Positions 1 through 9,059 of a DNA stretch of 64,000 nt are shown here, in pieces; positions within the stretch are counted from its first letter, which is position 1, and every line of letters begins with the position of its first letter. The notes under the pieces are model-generated. The model ran no database searches. It was not told the origin of the DNA and worked only from the letters and a program-made list of their open reading frames with translations. Position numbers and translations under genes: made by a program. The stretch is from Lewinellaceae bacterium SD302 (GTDB lineage Bacteria > Bacteroidota > Bacteroidia > Chitinophagales > Saprospiraceae), in contig PDLQ01000020.1 of assembly GCA_002591745.1 (NCBI GenBank), positions 1 through 64,000 of the forward strand, read 5' to 3'.

Positions 1-195
1 CAGCCGTTCGGATTGGCTGAATTTTTGGCGTCTTTTAGACATAATCAGGTAGATTTATCGTGTTTAAGATAACACGCAATCTGATCTAGCCTACTGTCCG
101 TTATTTTGAGGAGGTCCAGGTCCACTCCCGACTATTCTACTCCCGACTCCCGACTATTCGACTTTCGACTATTCTACTTCCGACTGACAACACTC
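1..195. repeat. Leading intergenic stretch with CCGACTATTC phrase repeats
   Basis: No gene is supported here. From about 115 to 190 the DNA repeats a short phrase, roughly CCCGACTATTCTACT, four to five times with small variations. The stretch lies downstream of the leftward GMC oxidoreductase gene. It has the style of the other phrase-repeat gaps in this window (after mraY, ftsA and ftsZ) but a different phrase. Confidence 0.6.
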
Positions 196-1764
196 TCAAC
201 TAACGTTCGCCTTCACACTATCCGCCATATACATCCCTTCCGTAGGGAAGTTCAGGTTCACGGCATCTTCTTTCAGCCAATCACGTCGTAAGTGCTCCGC
301 TACCCTGATTGCGTTGGCAATGATTGTCAGGGTCGGGTTCGTGGCACCCATACTGGGTTGAAAGCTGGCGTCGACCACGTAGAGATTGTCCAGATCATGG
401 GCTTTGCAGTTGAGGTCGAGAACATTGGTTTTTTTGTCTTCGCCAAAACGACAAGTACCGGCCTGGTGCCAGGCAACGTGATGATCCATCATCCAGGGCA
501 GGAACATATAAAAGCCCTGAGGGCGGAGATACTCATCACGGAAATATGAGATGAGTTCATTGTGAGACTCCACATTGTTGGGGCGGTAATTGAATTTGAT
601 CTTACCGTTTTTCAATTCAATGCGGTTGTGCTCGTCGGGGAGGTCTTCGCTGGTGAAGAAAAAGTCCACGGCGTGATCGGCAATGAATCTTGCCTGTTCT
701 TCGGGAAGGTCACCTTTGACGTCGCCCTGTACCCTGGTCCAGTGGGCCTTGCCCGTTAGCTGAATGGTACCCAGCGGATAATTGTGTTCCGGGCTGCCGT
801 AATAGAAATCGTGGACCCCCAGCGTTTTCTGGAAAACGGTGGGGTTAGGTTTGCTGTGCACACTGGTCAGGCCAGTCTGGTTGTGTTTGATAAAGTTGCG
901 CCCCACCTGACCGGAAGAATTTGCCACTCCGGAACGCAGGAGCAAAGCCGCCGAATTAATGGCCCCGCAACTTACTACGATCAGTCCCGCACTCAGGCTT
1001 TTGATTGCACCTTCGTGGGTAAGCTCCACGCTGCTGATGCGGCCATCTTTTTCGATGAGTTTATCAACGTGGGCGTTGGTCCACATTTCCACGTTATCCC
1101 ATTGTAAAGCGGGGCGGACCATAGCAGTTTCCGCGTCGCTCTTGGCGTGGAGCAGGCAGGGAAAAGGATCACAGGTATTGCAGCGGATACAGGGTCTGCG
1201 CCATGGATCATTATGGTCGCGGTTCAGGGCGAGGGTAGAGTGAAAGGGATTTAAACCTGCCTTTTTCAATTCATCCGCTACTTCCTGAATACGCGGCTCG
1301 TGGCGGAAAGGCCCGAGAGGGTAGGGGCCGCTGGCCCAGCCTTCGGTAGGGTCTTCGCTGCGGTCACCGTTGATTTTCATGATGTGCTCCGCCATGAGGT
1401 AGTAGGGCTCGAATTCATCGTAGCCGACCGGCCAGCCTGGGCTGGTACCTCCCTTGTGCTCCATTTCTGTAAAATCGCCCGGTCGCTGGCGGTGCAGCAG
1501 CGCGCCGTACATTTTGGTATTTCCGCCTACGTTGTAATACATCATGGGGTTATAGGTGACATCGTCGGCGTTCAGCCAGGTCTCGTCGGTTTGGTAGCGT
1601 CTTTCCTTAAAAACTACCTCGGGGTCCCAGTTGCCTTTTTCGCGGGGCAAAAAATCACCGCGCTCCAGGATGAGTATTTTTTTACCGGTATCGGCCAGGG
1701 CGTAGGCCAGGGTGCCACCGCCGGCCCCGGAGCCGATGATGATGATGTCGTAGTCGGAGTTCAT
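196..1764 (-). CDS. GMC family FAD-dependent oxidoreductase
   Basis: A 522-residue flavoprotein that probably oxidises an alcohol or sugar hydroxyl. The N-terminus has the FAD-binding Rossmann motif GSGAGGG at residues 11-17, followed by an ILER strand. The C-terminal GMC domain carries the expected His (about H433 in HQAGTCRFG) and Asn (about N476 in GATNPTLT) pair. A cysteine cluster, CxxCxxCxxxxC at residues 192-203, is unusual for textbook GMC enzymes and could bind metal or form disulfides. No signal peptide is visible, so it is probably cytoplasmic unless exported with a partner. The gene is divergent from a Tat-exported Gfo/Idh/MocA gene across a gap of about 110 bp, which suggests a shared role in sugar or polyol oxidation. 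The substrate cannot be read from the sequence. Confidence 0.9.
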   Translation of the reverse strand: MNSDYDIIIIGSGAGGGTLAYALADTGKKILILERGDFLPREKGNWDPEVVFKERRYQTDETWLNADDVTYNPMMYYNVGGNTKMYGALLHRQRPGDFTEMEHKGGTSPGWPVGYDEFEPYYLMAEHIMKINGDRSEDPTEGWASGPYPLGPFRHEPRIQEVADELKKAGLNPFHSTLALNRDHNDPWRRPCIRCNTCDPFPCLLHAKSDAETAMVRPALQWDNVEMWTNAHVDKLIEKDGRISSVELTHEGAIKSLSAGLIVVSCGAINSAALLLRSGVANSSGQVGRNFIKHNQTGLTSVHSKPNPTVFQKTLGVHDFYYGSPEHNYPLGTIQLTGKAHWTRVQGDVKGDLPEEQARFIADHAVDFFFTSEDLPDEHNRIELKNGKIKFNYRPNNVESHNELISYFRDEYLRPQGFYMFLPWMMDHHVAWHQAGTCRFGEDKKTNVLDLNCKAHDLDNLYVVDASFQPSMGATNPTLTIIANAIRVAEHLRRDWLKEDAVNLNFPTEGMYMADSVKANVS

Positions 1765-1874
1765 GTTCTTGCGAGTTATTACAGATGCTTAAATCCTATT
1801 CCAGGGGGATTGTTTCAAAATGAGGCTATGAGTTAATGATTAAGTCATTTAATCTTTAATTATTATTATACGAG

Positions 1875-3266
1875 ATGAAGAGAAGAGACTTCCTCCGGAC
1901 CTCGGCCGCTTTGTCCATAGCGCCGTCATTATTGTCCGCAACCAGCACTGCTACTTTGTCAGCTAAAAACAAGCGTGTCGCCTTATTGGGCTGTGGCTGG
2001 TACGGGAAAAATGATTTGCTGCGTCTCCTGCAGGTCGCCGATGTGAAAGTGGTCGGACTGTGTGATGTAGACGATCAAATGTTGACGGAGACCCTGGCCT
2101 TACTCAAGGAAAGGCAACCCACCGCTAAACCGCCGGCAGTTTACCGTGATTACCAAAAATTGTTAACCAAAGAAAGGCCCGACCTCGTTCTTATCGCCAG
2201 TCCGGATCACCAACATGCCCTGATGGCAATTGCGGCCATGCAGGCCGGGGCGGATCTGTATTTGCAGAAGCCGGTCAGCCTGGATGTTTTGGAGGGAGAA
2301 GCCGTACTGGCCACCGCCCGCCAGCTGGGGCGTACCGTACAAATAGGTACCCAGCGACGCAGTACACCCCACTTGCTGGAAATGAAAAAACAGGTGCTGG
2401 ATAGTGGTCTGATCGGGAAGATCGGTCACGTGGAAATGTGCTGTTATTACCATATGCGCTTCGGTGGGAACCCATCGGTAAAAGAAGTGCCCGATCATTT
2501 TGACTACGAAGCCTGGACGGGGCCGGCACCGCTCATTCCGTACACCGGCTTGCCCCACCGGCGCTGGCGCGCCAGGCAAGAATACGGCAACGGCATCGTG
2601 GGCGATATGTGTGTTCACATGTTCGATACGGCCCGTTGGTTGCTCGGGCTGGGCTGGCCGGAGCGTATTCACTCCGTTGGTGGAATACGGTATGGTGAGG
2701 GAGAGACCTGGGCCAACATCACCGATACGCAGTTGGCTACCTTCAGCTACCCCGGACTGGACTGCGTCTGGCAACACCGGACCTGGGGGCCGAGCGTAGA
2801 CCCGGATTATCCCTGGGCACTTTTCCTATACGGAGAAAACGGTACGCTGAAAATGGACACCAAAAAGTGGAGCTATACGCCGAATAAGGGTAGGGGGGCT
2901 GACAAAGTAGCAGTGCTGAATGGTGAGCTGAAAAACCAGCCGCTAGCGGGCGAAGCACTCTACGAACGAAAGAAATTCCCCGAAGACCTGGAAGAGAAAG
3001 ACATTGAATTACACGTTGCCTCAGCCACCCGCGCTCACCTGCTGGACCTGGTGGAGGCCATTGACGAAAATCGTAGGCCGGTAGCCGACGTGGAAGAAGG
3101 ACATATTTCCACGGCCAGTTGCATTTTGGCCAACATCTCCCGTGACCTCGGTGGCCGGGTGTTGAGCTACGATTCGGAGCAGCATCTTGTCATCGGAGAC
3201 GAAGAAGCAACCAAGTTGTTGAAAAGGGATTATCGGGATGGGTACCAGCACCCTTATATAGGTTGA
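1875..3266 (+). CDS. Tat-exported Gfo/Idh/MocA family oxidoreductase
   Basis: A 463-residue NAD(P)-dependent oxidoreductase. It begins with a twin-arginine signal (MKRRDFLRTSAALS), so the folded protein is exported to the periplasm. After an Ala/Ser/Thr linker comes a Rossmann fold (VALLGCGWYGKNDLLRLL), then the family's LQKPVSLD-type EKP segment and a C-terminal alpha/beta dehydrogenase domain with WxHRTWGP. Such Bacteroidota proteins typically act on sugars or inositols, often beside GMC oxidoreductases, as here. Two copies of the dispersed CAAAGTAGCA motif lie in this one gene in opposite orientations. One is in the linker after the signal peptide; the other is in a loop (RGADKVAVL). They share an identical 21-bp stretch. 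The exact substrate is unknown. Confidence 0.9.
   Translation: MKRRDFLRTSAALSIAPSLLSATSTATLSAKNKRVALLGCGWYGKNDLLRLLQVADVKVVGLCDVDDQMLTETLALLKERQPTAKPPAVYRDYQKLLTKERPDLVLIASPDHQHALMAIAAMQAGADLYLQKPVSLDVLEGEAVLATARQLGRTVQIGTQRRSTPHLLEMKKQVLDSGLIGKIGHVEMCCYYHMRFGGNPSVKEVPDHFDYEAWTGPAPLIPYTGLPHRRWRARQEYGNGIVGDMCVHMFDTARWLLGLGWPERIHSVGGIRYGEGETWANITDTQLATFSYPGLDCVWQHRTWGPSVDPDYPWALFLYGENGTLKMDTKKWSYTPNKGRGADKVAVLNGELKNQPLAGEALYERKKFPEDLEEKDIELHVASATRAHLLDLVEAIDENRRPVADVEEGHISTASCILANISRDLGGRVLSYDSEQHLVIGDEEATKLLKRDYRDGYQHPYIG
1949..1958 (-). repeat. CAAAGTAGCA motif copy
   Basis: Inside the Gfo/Idh/MocA gene, encoding the linker after the Tat signal. Context GCTGACAAAGTAGCAGTGCT is identical to the copy at 2903. 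Confidence 0.9.
2903..2912 (+). repeat. CAAAGTAGCA motif copy
   Basis: Second copy in the Gfo/Idh/MocA gene, inverted with respect to the first, encoding ADKVAVL. Confidence 0.9.
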
Positions 3267-3330
3267 GGGAGAGAACTATTCTCAAGTTTATCCATTTGAT
3301 CCTTTTATCATTCCGACATTTTATCAGTAG

Positions 3331-4374
3331 ATGCATTACAATCGACTCGGTAACACCGATCTTAAAGTCTCCCGAATTTGCCTGGGCACCATGACCTTCG
3401 GCGAACAAAATACCGAAGCCGAGGGGCACCAGCAACTCGACTACGCAATTGACCAGGGTGTTAACTTCATCGACACGGCAGAACTGTATGCCGTGCCGGC
3501 CCGTAAAGAAACCCAGGGCAGGACCGAGGAAATCATTGGAACCTGGCTCAAAGACCGGAGTGACCGCGACCAATTGATCATTGCCACTAAAATGGCGGGA
3601 GCGCTGCCCTTTACCGCTCATATTCGCGAACCCAAAGATTTTACCAGAGAGTATCTGGACGAAGCTTCTGCCAACAGTCTGCGACGCCTGCAAACGGATT
3701 ATATCGATCTTTATCAATTACACTGGCCGACCAGGAAGACCAATTTTTTCGGTCAACGGGGGTTCCGCCACCACCCGGATGACCCGTGGGAAGATAATTT
3801 TGTAACCATACTGGAAAATATGCAGCGGCTGATTGACGGTGGCCGGATTCGACACTGGGGCGTCAGCAATGAAACGCCCTGGGGCCTGATGCGTATCCTG
3901 CACCTGGCCGATAAGCACGGACTTACACCACCAGTGAGTATCCAGAATCCCTACAGTCTGCTGAACCGGACTTTTGAGGTTGGCTTATCTGAAATTTGTC
4001 TGCGGGAAAACATTGCCGTACTGCCTTATTCGCCGATGGCTTTTGGCTTGCTATCCGGCAAGTTTCATCGCGGAGAAGATAGTCCGGAGAATCGGTTACA
4101 TAAATTTAAAAAGGAACTGCCCCGTTACCAGGGAAAACATAGATTCGAGATTGCCGGCAAGTACCTGGATATTGCCGATAAGCATGGTTTGAGTATGGCG
4201 CAGATGTCACTGGCCTTCGTCAATGAGCGACCCTTTATAACGAGTAACATCATCGGGGCTAGTAGTCTGAAGCAGTTGAAAGAGAATATTGGCAGCGACG
4301 CCGTCAGTCTTTCCGAGGAAGTTTTGAGGGAGATCAACGCAGTGCACGAATTATGGCCAAATCCGGCACCTTAA
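3331..4374 (+). CDS. tas: NADP(H)-dependent aldo/keto reductase, Tas type
   Basis: A 347-residue TIM-barrel aldo/keto reductase. The sequence follows the E. coli Tas protein closely through most of its length: the LGTMTFGEQN opening, INLID-type DTAELY segment, ETQGRTEEIIG, RLQTDYIDLYQLHWP, GVSNETPWG, SIQNPYSLLNR and a C-terminal LKENI segment. Catalytic Asp, Tyr (AELY), Lys (TKMAG) and His (LHWP) positions all appear present. It probably reduces aldehydes or ketones in the cytoplasm; the physiological substrate of Tas proteins is not settled. It follows the Gfo/Idh/MocA gene by 64 bp in the same orientation and may be cotranscribed. The start ATG directly precedes the conserved N-terminal strand. 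Confidence 0.9.
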   Translation: MHYNRLGNTDLKVSRICLGTMTFGEQNTEAEGHQQLDYAIDQGVNFIDTAELYAVPARKETQGRTEEIIGTWLKDRSDRDQLIIATKMAGALPFTAHIREPKDFTREYLDEASANSLRRLQTDYIDLYQLHWPTRKTNFFGQRGFRHHPDDPWEDNFVTILENMQRLIDGGRIRHWGVSNETPWGLMRILHLADKHGLTPPVSIQNPYSLLNRTFEVGLSEICLRENIAVLPYSPMAFGLLSGKFHRGEDSPENRLHKFKKELPRYQGKHRFEIAGKYLDIADKHGLSMAQMSLAFVNERPFITSNIIGASSLKQLKENIGSDAVSLSEEVLREINAVHELWPNPAP

Positions 4375-4488
4375 CCAATGTTTGCATCCGGGCCGTTGAG
4401 CCGGTGAATGAAAGTGTTGCGGTATTGGACTGACCGAAAGAGCTATTCTGAAAATAACCAAACAAGTGTTCCGATCTCGTATAGCTGC

Positions 4489-5190
4489 TTAGCTAAGGAT
4501 CTTCATCATGGCTTTACGGTAAAGCTTTCCGATGGGAATTTCAGATTTGCCGATACGGATACGATTACCTTCGATCATGTCGATGTGGCGCTTGCTAACG
4601 ATGAATGATTTATGAACCCGTATGAAATTACCAGTAGGTAGGCTGACCTCCAGGGTAGAAATTTTTTCCCGGACCTGCATCTCCCGATCAGCGGTGAAGA
4701 GCTTGCAGTAATTACCGTAAGCTTCTACGTATTGAATGGCCTGCAATTCTAGCTGAATGTGCTTACGACCGCTGCGTATAAAGATGCGTTGTTCTTCAAC
4801 ACGGCTTTGTTTGGTAACCGTTATTTCCTGTCTGGCAGTTTCTTCATTGAGTCGGTTAACCGCTTTGACAAAACGCTCGAAGCTAAAGGGCTTTAGCAGG
4901 TAGTCGGTTACATTGAGTTCGTGGCCTTCAAGGGCATACTCCCGGTGAGCAGTGGTGACGATGACTTTTGGTGGGTATTGCAGCGTTTTCAAAAAGTCGA
5001 AGCCCTTGAGTTTGGGCATATTCAGGTCCAGAAACATTAGGTCCACCTGATTTTGCTGGAGACATTCCATGGCTTCGATGGCATCGTAGCAATGTTGGAC
5101 GAGATTGAGATAAGGCAATAAATTACAATACCCTTCAATAATCTCGTGGGCCATGCGCTCATCGTCGACAATAATATAATTGATGGTCAT
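4489..5190 (-). CDS. LytTR family response regulator
   Basis: A 233-residue two-component response regulator. The receiver domain (residues 1-120) has the acidic pair D9-D10, the phosphoacceptor D55 in FLDLNMP, the conserved Thr in VTTAH and Lys in LLKPFSF. The C-terminal LytTR DNA-binding domain (about 135-233) shows the typical IFIRSGRKHIQLEL opening and the IRVHKSFIVSKRHID block. It overlaps the upstream sensor kinase gene by 4 nt (ATGA), so the two are translationally coupled and form a cognate pair. Target genes cannot be inferred, although the divergently transcribed metallophosphoesterase gene is a neighbour. Confidence 0.95.
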   Translation of the reverse strand: MTINYIIVDDERMAHEIIEGYCNLLPYLNLVQHCYDAIEAMECLQQNQVDLMFLDLNMPKLKGFDFLKTLQYPPKVIVTTAHREYALEGHELNVTDYLLKPFSFERFVKAVNRLNEETARQEITVTKQSRVEEQRIFIRSGRKHIQLELQAIQYVEAYGNYCKLFTADREMQVREKISTLEVSLPTGNFIRVHKSFIVSKRHIDMIEGNRIRIGKSEIPIGKLYRKAMMKILS

Positions 5191-6005
5191 AGGCGAGGGA
5201 TGGTGAGGTCCGCGGTGAATACATTGTTTTGCAACGTAGTAGTGAATCGGTGCGATCGCGGGTAGGCAAGCTCTAATCTTTTTCTCAAGTTTTTCAACCC
5301 GATACCGGGAGGACCCTGACGTTTTTCGCCCACGTTATTGGTGATTTTGAGACGAATGTCCGTCGGGGTAGTGAAAAGCGTTAAATGGACGAAAGCACCT
5401 TGGCGTAAGTTCTCCACCCCGTGTTTAAAGGCGTTCTCAACTAGGATGACGAATAGCAGTGGTGTCAGTTTTGCACATTCATCAGTGATTTCCTGTTTAA
5501 AGGTCACTTCTACATTCTTATGATAACGCATTCGGTGGAGATCGGTATAATCCTTAAGAAAGCTGACTTCATCAGCCAGTAGCACAAAATCTTTTTGGCC
5601 GTCGTAGATACTGTAACGCATCATATCGGCGAGTTTAAGGATGATCCGTTGGGCGGTATCCGGGTCTTTTCCCACCCAACCGTAGAGGTTATTGAGTGTA
5701 TTAAAAAAGAAGTGAGGATTCACCTGAGCCTTGAGGTGTAGCAATTCGATTTTGGTTTTCTCTTTTTTTAGCTGAATGATTGCCCTGACTTGTTTAATAA
5801 GCCAGTAGATTGACGTGGAGACCCCTACTATAATCAGTAAAAGATAATAAAGAACGACTAAGCTACCGAGTACGGAGTTAAAGGTTAACTCTATAGAGTT
5901 CTGGTTAGTAAAGATCACCATGTGAGAGATAACCAGAACCGGCGTAATAGCCGAAATCGCCAATAGCGTCAGGGCCGCTTTTTTATACTTCCTCAGATTA
6001 ACCAT
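5187..6005 (-). CDS. LytS/YehU-type sensor histidine kinase
   Basis: A 272-residue inner-membrane histidine kinase. Two hydrophobic segments (about residues 11-32 and 45-72) form the membrane part, followed by a coiled linker rich in Lys/Glu. The His_kinase domain has the phosphoacceptor H98 in the signature QVNPHFFFNTLNNLYGW. The ATPase part has a VENAFKHG N-box and a GIGLKNLRKRLEL G-box. There is no sizeable extracellular sensor domain, as is common in Bacteroidota members of this family. It lies first in a two-gene operon with the LytTR regulator. The signal is unknown. Confidence 0.93.
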   Translation of the reverse strand: MVNLRKYKKAALTLLAISAITPVLVISHMVIFTNQNSIELTFNSVLGSLVVLYYLLLIIVGVSTSIYWLIKQVRAIIQLKKEKTKIELLHLKAQVNPHFFFNTLNNLYGWVGKDPDTAQRIILKLADMMRYSIYDGQKDFVLLADEVSFLKDYTDLHRMRYHKNVEVTFKQEITDECAKLTPLLFVILVENAFKHGVENLRQGAFVHLTLFTTPTDIRLKITNNVGEKRQGPPGIGLKNLRKRLELAYPRSHRFTTTLQNNVFTADLTIPRL

Positions 6006-6080
6006 AGATCAAATGTAAATCGGAGCGAAGGATAGACAATACTTCATTTGCTCAAATACCCCTAGAACGGTACAAACGTC

Positions 6081-6112
6081 TCGTCAATAGTGACGAACGG
6101 GTTTCGTACCCG
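6081..6112. promoter_or_regulatory. Two adjacent small inverted repeats in a divergent promoter region
   Basis: Between the divergent kinase and metallophosphoesterase genes lie TCGTCA-ATAG-TGACGA (6081-6096, perfect 6-bp arms) and, immediately after, CGGGT-TTCGT-ACCCG. Position and symmetry suit an operator. No LytTR-type direct repeat was recognised. Confidence 0.3.
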
Positions 6113-6203
6113 ATGAATATGCGTTGGTCACTTCCTGTGGGCCGTTTCTCCCGCTGATTTTCAGCCTCTTTCCTGGTCGACTAGGTTTGTAAAAAAGCAA
6201 ACC

Positions 6204-7376
6204 ATGAAGACAAGAATTTTCAGATACCTAAAGCACATTTCCGTTACCGTACTGGTCATTTTACTGGCCGGGATAGCCTTCGTTTTATCGCTGCACGGCA
6301 GCTTGCATTATGGAGATGACCCGATCATTAAGCGTTGGAATAATGATGGACCATACGTATTCTTTACGAATGATAGTATCCTGCAAGTCTCATACGTTAC
6401 CGGCAATCGGGACGACGGGTACCGGGATACCAGCTATGACTGTTCTGCGGACTCAAATACCTGGTTATCTAGCCATTTCAACCTGGATGGGTCACATTTT
6501 GATTTTGAAATCACTACCGAAATCGAAACGCCGGCCTTTTACTACGATGATGGTGAAGATATTCTTGCCATTTCCGACATCGAGAGTGGTTATCGAACCT
6601 TCCGTGATTTTCTGATCGCTCAGGAAGTTATCAATGACCGATTGGAATGGATTTTTGGCAAAGGCCACCTGGTACTAAATGGCGATTTCGTTGATCGGGG
6701 ATTTTCAACGACACAGGTTCTTTGGTTGATCTATAAGCTGGAAAAGGAAGCCAGGCTAAAGGGAGGAAATGTACATTTTGTGCTGGGTAACCACGAGATC
6801 AAATTGCTCCAGGGCAATTATGGTAAGTCCTCTCTGAAATATTTTTACGTAGCCGCCATACTGGGAAAGCAGCAGTTCGAATTGTACGATAATAATTCCT
6901 TGATGGGGCGTTGGTTGGCAAGCAAAAATACATTGGAGTTGATCAACGGTAACCTTTTCGTGCACGGCGGTCTGCATCCCGATTTAGCGAACCACCCAAT
7001 CAGTCTGGCATCCGTAAATCAGATCGTACGAGAGAATTACCGTCGGGCCTATTTCCCGAAAAAGGAGGATGCTTTGGAAGATTTGCTAGTCTCTACTACT
7101 AAAGGTCCTTCTTGGTACCGGGGGTATTTTAAAAACGAGATATCTATGACTGAAATTGATGGATGCCTCGATTTATTTGGAGCTAAGGCCGTGATAGTTG
7201 GTCATACGATTCAGGGTAAAGTCAAATCCATGCACGAAGGAAAAGTCTACAGTATCGACGTCAATCACCCTAAGGACTATCAACACCATTGGCCGGTTCG
7301 CGCCTCGGAAGGGCTTTTTATTAGCGGAGGGAAATATTACCGGGCCTTTAGTGATGGAAAAAGAACGGAAATCTAG
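6204..7376 (+). CDS. Membrane-anchored metallophosphoesterase
   Basis: A 390-residue calcineurin-like phosphoesterase. Residues 11-31 form a hydrophobic anchor or uncleaved signal, so the catalytic domain probably faces the periplasm. Metal-binding motifs appear in order: an atypical SDIESGY (about 124) in place of GDIHG, GDFVDRG (160-166), GNHE (195-198), FVHGG (about 253) and VGHT near the C-terminus. This layout resembles bacterial Shewanella-like or PPP-family protein phosphatases. It is transcribed divergently from the LytTR system with about 200 bp between them. Whether the substrate is a phosphoprotein or a small molecule is not visible. Confidence 0.88.
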   Translation: MKTRIFRYLKHISVTVLVILLAGIAFVLSLHGSLHYGDDPIIKRWNNDGPYVFFTNDSILQVSYVTGNRDDGYRDTSYDCSADSNTWLSSHFNLDGSHFDFEITTEIETPAFYYDDGEDILAISDIESGYRTFRDFLIAQEVINDRLEWIFGKGHLVLNGDFVDRGFSTTQVLWLIYKLEKEARLKGGNVHFVLGNHEIKLLQGNYGKSSLKYFYVAAILGKQQFELYDNNSLMGRWLASKNTLELINGNLFVHGGLHPDLANHPISLASVNQIVRENYRRAYFPKKEDALEDLLVSTTKGPSWYRGYFKNEISMTEIDGCLDLFGAKAVIVGHTIQGKVKSMHEGKVYSIDVNHPKDYQHHWPVRASEGLFISGGKYYRAFSDGKRTEI

Positions 7377-7602
7377 CGGCGGAAACACATTTTTGCTTTA
7401 GGGGTTGATACACATCGATCACACTCCCTTCGGGCACAAGAGGTGAAAATTTGACGAGCTGATTTTTTCGGCTGGCAAACTGGCGAGATGAAGGCATAGC
7501 CATAGCTACGGCAAGACTCGGCGGTGAAGTCAGGCGGAAAAAGCGGCCGTCAAAAATCACCTGGTGTGCCCGAGGGGAGTATAGATAAACCGTTTGATTC
7601 AT
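7348..7602 (-). CDS. Small hypothetical protein (84 aa)
   Basis: A short leftward ORF whose 3' end overlaps the end of the metallophosphoesterase gene by 29 nt. It starts with ATG after an AGGA-like sequence, and most of it lies where no other gene is found. Codon use looks like that of the neighbours. The product (MNQTVYLYSPRAHQVIFDGR at the N-terminus) has no recognised domain, signal peptide or membrane segment. It could be a genuine small cytoplasmic protein or a chance ORF. Confidence 0.4.
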   Translation of the reverse strand: MNQTVYLYSPRAHQVIFDGRFFRLTSPPSLAVAMAMPSSRQFASRKNQLVKFSPLVPEGSVIDVYQPLKQKCVSAARFPFFFHH

Positions 7603-7773
7603 CTTATTCCTGGTCTATAATAAGTCAGGATAATATAATCTGCGCTAATTACAGAAATTCATGCCTCGCTCATATGTAAGAGCGGCCAAAAAACCGCGTT
7701 AATTTCCGAAAATCCGCGTCCTTAAAAGAACAGCTATACAAAATCATTACCTTGGGATACAAATCAATTCCTA

Positions 7774-9003
7774 ATGCATAGACAAAAAATTGAGAAGCGG
7801 GGCAACGAGCTTGTCATCTCATGGAAAAATAGCCTCTTCGCTGGAATCATACTGACTTTTATGGGTATGATCTGGACTTTTGTCGGCCTTGTCTTGGGTT
7901 TTGTAGAGAGCGAGCCGGTATTATTTGTTATGCCCTTTATTGGCTTCATGATTCTCTATATGGGACTGGTCTTCATGATAAATCGTACCAAGATTAGGGC
8001 TTCAATGCAAACGATTAAGGTCGAGCAAGGACCTTTGCCGTGGTTTGGAAATAAGGAAGTAAGGACTTCCGACGTCCAACAATTGTTCGTCATTGAAAAT
8101 GGACAAAAGAAGGTCAATAACAAAGTGACGCCACTGTACGCTCTGAAAGCAAAATTGAAGAGCAGCCCGCACAAACCGCTTACCCTGGCTGGTTTGCTCG
8201 ACGGAAAAGCCAAGGCACTGGAAATGGAAAAGGTAATTGAACGTTATCTTAATATTCAGGATGAGGCGATCAACATTCCGGAGGACCCCAGGTTTACGAA
8301 GTTCAAAGAGCGCTTTCCCGCGCTGAAGGATATAAAGTTGCCAGGACCGATAAACGAAGGGAAGAAGGGGGCTATTGAGCGTACCACTTCAACCGGTTAT
8401 AAATTCGATCTCGATACTGGTAACGAATTTGGAGAGTTGCTTTCTTCGGCTCCCGAAGTATCCGGCATGACCTCACGCTTACTGGAAGGCTTTGCTGACC
8501 AAGACGTCTTTGCCAGCCGGATGGGCGATCACGTAGAGATTACCGGAGAGGACCGGGAAATTGTCGGCCACGTACAGTATGACTGGTCCGATGGTCGCAG
8601 CGATGTCGCTTTCCGAATCAGGGGCAACGGTCATTCCACCGACATCTACGGCGAACAGGCCGACGGCCGTAAATACCTTTACTTCGAAGAAAGGTTATTG
8701 GAAGAGGTAGAACACCAACAATTAGGCTTCCAGCGAGACGTAGACCCTCCGAATATCGTGAGAAACGGAGACGAGAAGTACTATCGCCGCAATGAAGTGA
8801 CCGGTTACCGATTTGTAGACCACGGTCGTTCCGTTAATCAAGTAAACCAATGGATTTATTTTACTACGGCCACCCATGACCGCTTCCGAGTGGTCCAGGC
8901 GCCCGGCGGAAAAATGCGGGTGTACATCCAGGAATCGCTGGCGGGCGATAATTTACGGGTAGCTGAGAAAGTGAGCATTAAACGAGGAAAAGGCAGGAAG
9001 TAA
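7774..9003 (+). CDS. Membrane protein with DUF4178-like C-terminal part
   Basis: A 409-residue protein of unknown function. Two transmembrane helices (about residues 20-43 and 49-70) are followed by a soluble region of mixed alpha/beta character. The C-terminal third has two repeats of a pattern seen in DUF4178-like proteins (GHVQYDWSDGRSDVAFR, then YYRRNEVTGYRF and WIYFTT...DRFRVVQ). The DUF assignment is tentative. The gene stands alone and converges on the TonB receptor gene, with a gap of 92 bp that contains a short T-run hairpin and one CAAAGTAGCA motif. Confidence 0.75.
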   Translation: MHRQKIEKRGNELVISWKNSLFAGIILTFMGMIWTFVGLVLGFVESEPVLFVMPFIGFMILYMGLVFMINRTKIRASMQTIKVEQGPLPWFGNKEVRTSDVQQLFVIENGQKKVNNKVTPLYALKAKLKSSPHKPLTLAGLLDGKAKALEMEKVIERYLNIQDEAINIPEDPRFTKFKERFPALKDIKLPGPINEGKKGAIERTTSTGYKFDLDTGNEFGELLSSAPEVSGMTSRLLEGFADQDVFASRMGDHVEITGEDREIVGHVQYDWSDGRSDVAFRIRGNGHSTDIYGEQADGRKYLYFEERLLEEVEHQQLGFQRDVDPPNIVRNGDEKYYRRNEVTGYRFVDHGRSVNQVNQWIYFTTATHDRFRVVQAPGGKMRVYIQESLAGDNLRVAEKVSIKRGKGRK

Positions 9004-9040
9004 GCTTTGTGGATTCTGATCCAGTTGGCAAGCCGAAGAG

Positions 9041-9054
9041 CGTGGCTTTTTTTG
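9041..9054 (+). terminator. Weak candidate terminator after the DUF4178-like gene
   Basis: A short AGCC...GGCT stem followed by seven T residues lies between two convergent genes. The stem is only 4 bp, so confidence is low. Confidence 0.25.
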
Positions 9055-9059
9055 GCTGT

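Noticed and set aside
106-291. 61-residue ORF at the left edge
   Set aside because: It is made of the CCGACTATTC phrase repeat and the antisense end of the GMC gene.
2163-2777. 204-residue antisense ORF within the Gfo/Idh/MocA gene
   Set aside because: It overlaps a well-supported gene entirely and shows no protein-like features.
4408-4608. 66-residue ORF after the aldo/keto reductase
   Set aside because: It lies mostly opposite the conserved C-terminus of the LytTR regulator, with no independent support.
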